Source of the DNA: Flavobacterium hydrophilum
GTDB lineage: Bacteria; Bacteroidota; Bacteroidia; Flavobacteriales; Flavobacteriaceae
Reading direction: 5' to 3'
DNA: 64,000 nt
NCBI RefSeq assembly: GCF_003202405.1
Contig: NZ_QJHL01000004.1
Span: 62,001-126,000, forward strand
The stretch's first letter is position 1. Every line of letters begins with the position of its first letter. Shown here in pieces: positions 61,910 to 64,000 of the stretch. The notes under the pieces are model-generated. The model was not told where the DNA came from and searched no databases. It worked only from the letters and a program-made list of their open reading frames with translations. Position numbers and translations under genes: made by a program.

Positions 61910-62848
61910 CTAATTCAAACTAAAATTATAAATAATCTTGCCCACTTGTTTGGCAGGAGCATTACTGTCAGCATCCCATTTGGTATTCATTGCCGCAATT
62001 TTTGCCTGATCTAATAAACATCTGGCTAAGTTGGTTGTTCCTTTTATTCCAGGCGTTGCACTGATTGTTTTTCCACTTTGGTCAACAGTAACTTCAACAA
62101 CTACTTTTCCGGCCTCATCACAAGTATATTTGGGTGCCGGTTTAGAAAGTGCTTTACGGTTTCCAAGTGAATAACCTGATCCACCGCCTGTACCTCCTCC
62201 GCTTCCTGCTCCGTAACCGCTTCCGGTACCAATTCCATTTCCGGTTCCGTTGCCACCACCGGTTCCTCCTCCAGAACCTCCACTTCCGTAATAACCTCCG
62301 GAACTTAGGCTTCCATTTGCTTTTCCTTTATTTCCGGCTACTTTATCATCGCCGTCTCCTCCTTTGTTTGAACCTTTTAAAATGCTCGATAACGCATCAT
62401 TGGTAGAATTAGAAACTTTAGGTTTTTCAGGAACAGGTTTTGTAACCGGTTTTTCTACCGGAGTAGGTTTTTTAGGTTTTTCTTTTGTTGGAATAACAAC
62501 ATCGTTATCTGCGGCTGTGTTTTCCTGAGTAATGATTGCTTCTTCTTCAGGAGTTGCTTTTGAAGGAGCTTGTTTTACATTGTTTTTTACATCCAGAACT
62601 TCGCTTTTATAATTGGCTCCAGATCCTAAATCGCTGTCTCCAAAATTCACCGTTACGCCACCGCCACCGCCGCCTTCTGCAAGTGCAACATTGTTTTCAG
62701 GATTATAAGGAGGCCAGAAACGTATAAAAAACAGTAATAGCAGTAACACTGCGTATATCGCTGTGGAGATTAATAATGATTTCTTTTTGTCAGAAGAAAT
62801 TGCAGCGTCTGCTTTGTTGGGATTAATTTTATAAGGGTTCATTTTCAT
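61910..62848 (-). CDS. tonB: Energy transducer TonB with Gly-rich periplasmic linker
   Basis: 312 residues. One N-terminal membrane helix (~25-42: I-S-T-A-I-Y-A-V-L-L-L-L-L-F-F-I-R), a Pro/Lys-rich spacer (~115-145: P-K-K-P-T-P-V-E-K-P), an extended Gly/Ser linker (~155-230), and a C-terminal domain ending V-G-K-I-I-Y-N-F. The C-terminal part has C-D-E-A-G-K-V-V-V-E-V-T-V-D-Q-S-G-K, as in AgmX/TonB-like proteins. It transmits the ExbBD proton force to outer-membrane receptors. It is convergent with exbBD rather than in their operon. Confidence 0.82.
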   Translation of the reverse strand: MKMNPYKINPNKADAAISSDKKKSLLISTAIYAVLLLLLFFIRFWPPYNPENNVALAEGGGGGGVTVNFGDSDLGSGANYKSEVLDVKNNVKQAPSKATPEEEAIITQENTAADNDVVIPTKEKPKKPTPVEKPVTKPVPEKPKVSNSTNDALSSILKGSNKGGDGDDKVAGNKGKANGSLSSGGYYGSGGSGGGTGGGNGTGNGIGTGSGYGAGSGGGTGGGSGYSLGNRKALSKPAPKYTCDEAGKVVVEVTVDQSGKTISATPGIKGTTNLARCLLDQAKIAAMNTKWDADSNAPAKQVGKIIYNFSLN

Positions 62849-62934
62849 TGAACTATTTTCAATTCTGAATTTTGTATGCTATTAAATAAAAACGTTTAAA
62901 AGTACTAAAAATTGTTTAGAATTAAAGGGATAAT

Positions 62935-63087
62935 TTAACCGCAAGATGCACAAAGGTTTATCTAAGGAGCGCTAACTTATTTCTCGCAAAGTCGCGAAGT
63001 AGCAAAGTTTTTCTTTTTAAGTTTTTATTTGCGACTCTGCGTCTTTGCGAGATTAAATACAAACGGCTTTGCAAACTCTGCGGTTAA
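62935..63087. repeat. Nested inverted repeat (TTAACCGCA outer, TCTCGCAAAG inner)
   Basis: Outer arms TTAACCGCA (62935-62943) and TGCGGTTAA (63079-63087), inner arms TCTCGCAAAG (62982-62991) and CTTTGCGAGA (63043-63052) are perfect. GCAAAG and TGCG words repeat at about 8-9 nt within. Confidence 0.75.
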
Positions 63088-63099
63088 GTTTTATAAACA

Positions 63100-63131
63100 A
63101 AAAAACGGACCAAAGATTATTTAGCCCGTTT
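63100..63131 (-). terminator. Terminator of the amino-acid dehydrogenase gene
   Basis: On the minus strand AAACGG pairs with CCGTTT, followed by a seven-T run. Confidence 0.65.
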
Positions 63132-63150
63132 AGAAATGATGTATAAAAAA

Positions 63151-64000
63151 TTACACTAACTGTTTCAGCGCAATCTCAAAAGCAGTTGCACTAATATTTG
63201 TTTTTGACGGATTTAAAGCATGGGCTTTTATAATCGCATTTTTGATGATTTCTGAAGTATCATTAAAGATCGCTTCATCAGTCATTTGAACTTTTTTCTC
63301 CATAAAATAAGCAAAAACTCTCGCCATTCCGCAATTCGAAATAAAATCAGGAATCAGACTTACTTTATGGTCAACTTCTTCCATAATCGATCCGAAGAAA
63401 ATTTCTTTATCCGCAAAAGGAACATTCGCTCCGCATGAAATAACTTCTAATCCATTAGCGATTAAGCTGTCAATCTGAGTTTGAGTAACTAATCGTGAAG
63501 CAGCGCAAGGAGTAAATATTTCGGCACCAATGGTCCATATTTTTGAGTTGATTTCTTCAAACGGAATCATATTCTCTGCGACTAATTTGTTTCCGTCCTT
63601 GTTTAAGAATAGTGTTCTGATTTCTTCAAAAGTAAAACCGTCTTCTTTAATCAAACCTCCGTCACGATCAATAATTCCGATTACTTTGGCACCCATTTCT
63701 GCCAGATAAAAAGCAGCAGCAGAACCAACATTTCCAAATCCCTGAACTATTGCTTTTTTACCTTTTATATCGCCGCCATAAGTCGTGTAAAAATGGCGGA
63801 CAGCTTCAGCGACACCAAAACCGGTAATCATATCTGCTACGGTATATTTTCTAGTTACATCAGGTGAGAATTTTGGATTTTCTATAACTTTTATAACACC
63901 TTGTCGTAATTGTCCAATTCTATTAATTTTATCAGCTTCTGTTGGTTTAAAATGACCGTTAAAAACACCTTCCTGAGGATGCCAGACACCGCATTCTTCG
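63151..64000 (-). CDS. Glu/Leu/Phe/Val dehydrogenase family protein (5' part outside window)
   Basis: The frame stays open to the right edge beyond the internal ATG at 63831, so 283 codons of the C-terminal part are visible. The NAD(P)-binding domain shows G-K-K-A-I-V-Q-G-F-G-N-V-G-S-A-A-A (Rossmann) and G-I-I-D-R-D-G-G-L; I-F-T-P-C-A-A-S and E-V-I-S-C-G-A-N-V-P-F are typical of ELFV enzymes. It would deaminate an amino acid (glutamate, leucine or valine) to the keto acid. Which substrate cannot be told without the N-terminal domain. A terminator follows. Confidence 0.88.
   Translation of the reverse strand, partial: EECGVWHPQEGVFNGHFKPTEADKINRIGQLRQGVIKVIENPKFSPDVTRKYTVADMITGFGVAEAVRHFYTTYGGDIKGKKAIVQGFGNVGSAAAFYLAEMGAKVIGIIDRDGGLIKEDGFTFEEIRTLFLNKDGNKLVAENMIPFEEINSKIWTIGAEIFTPCAASRLVTQTQIDSLIANGLEVISCGANVPFADKEIFFGSIMEEVDHKVSLIPDFISNCGMARVFAYFMEKKVQMTDEAIFNDTSEIIKNAIIKAHALNPSKTNISATAFEIALKQLV

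Larger units (their letters stand above)
62849..63150. other. 302-bp intergenic region with nested inverted repeat
   Basis: No gene. It contains the nested inverted repeat at 62935-63087 and a terminator for the dehydrogenase gene (63100-63131). The region 62849-62934 is AT-rich and probably holds the tonB promoter, which I cannot pin down. Confidence 0.7.

Noticed and set aside
62149..62406. + strand open frame rich in Leu, Arg and Phe opposite tonB
   Set aside because: It arises from the Gly-rich low-complexity linker of the tonB gene read on the other strand.

Overview
The window reads as chromosomal DNA of a Flavobacterium-like member of the Bacteroidota. It is AT-rich, start codons sit behind A-rich stretches rather than Shine-Dalgarno sites, promoters fit the TTTG / TAnnTTTG pattern, and the left half is a polysaccharide utilization locus (PUL) full of exported glycanases. 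No rRNA, CRISPR array, transposase or phage gene was seen. The species is not determined.

Region 1 (1-34.3 kb, all + strand) is a long pectin PUL: PL1 pectate lyase, a two-domain beta-helix protein, a GH140-type apiosidase, GH28, GH43, two sialidase-like propeller proteins, two GH78 rhamnosidases, an esterase, GH95, an (alpha/alpha)6-type hydrolase, an exported isomerase-like barrel, a GH20/67/115-like protein and two GH2 enzymes. Apiosidase + GH78 + GH95 + GH2 + PL1/GH28 + esterase is what is expected for rhamnogalacturonan-II and its side chains. No SusC/SusD pair or sensor-regulator lies in the window, so the PUL probably extends to the left.

Region 2 (34.4-41 kb) holds an SDR / small dimeric barrel / AraC / MazG-like group, a TPR-M48 membrane peptidase and a GRDP-type membrane protein with a Cys-rich tail. 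Region 3 (40.9-47.1 kb) is a compact acid-sugar catabolic cluster: MFS transporter diverging from a RuBisCO-like protein, a DUF1537 kinase, an Asp/Glu-racemase-fold protein and a BASS-type transporter. A RuBisCO-like protein beside a DUF1537 kinase is the signature of apionate (3-oxo-isoapionate) catabolism, so the apiosidase of region 1 and this cluster may form one apiose-using system.

Region 4 (47.3-58.7 kb) carries small lipoproteins, DoxX, an alginate-export-type porin, a membrane-bound winged-helix regulator, YceI, DUF1398, a cupin, AraC and HxlR regulators, an SDR and an NTF2-like protein. Region 5 (58.7-64 kb) is housekeeping: tRNA-Val, folC, exbB-exbD, tonB and the end of an amino-acid dehydrogenase.

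The intergenic DNA is unusually structured. Several dispersed repeat families have conserved ends around variable, often perfect, hairpin stems, and short 9-10-nt periodic words lie just upstream of several PUL start codons. These repeats and the apiose/RuBisCO-like link are the most interesting signals.
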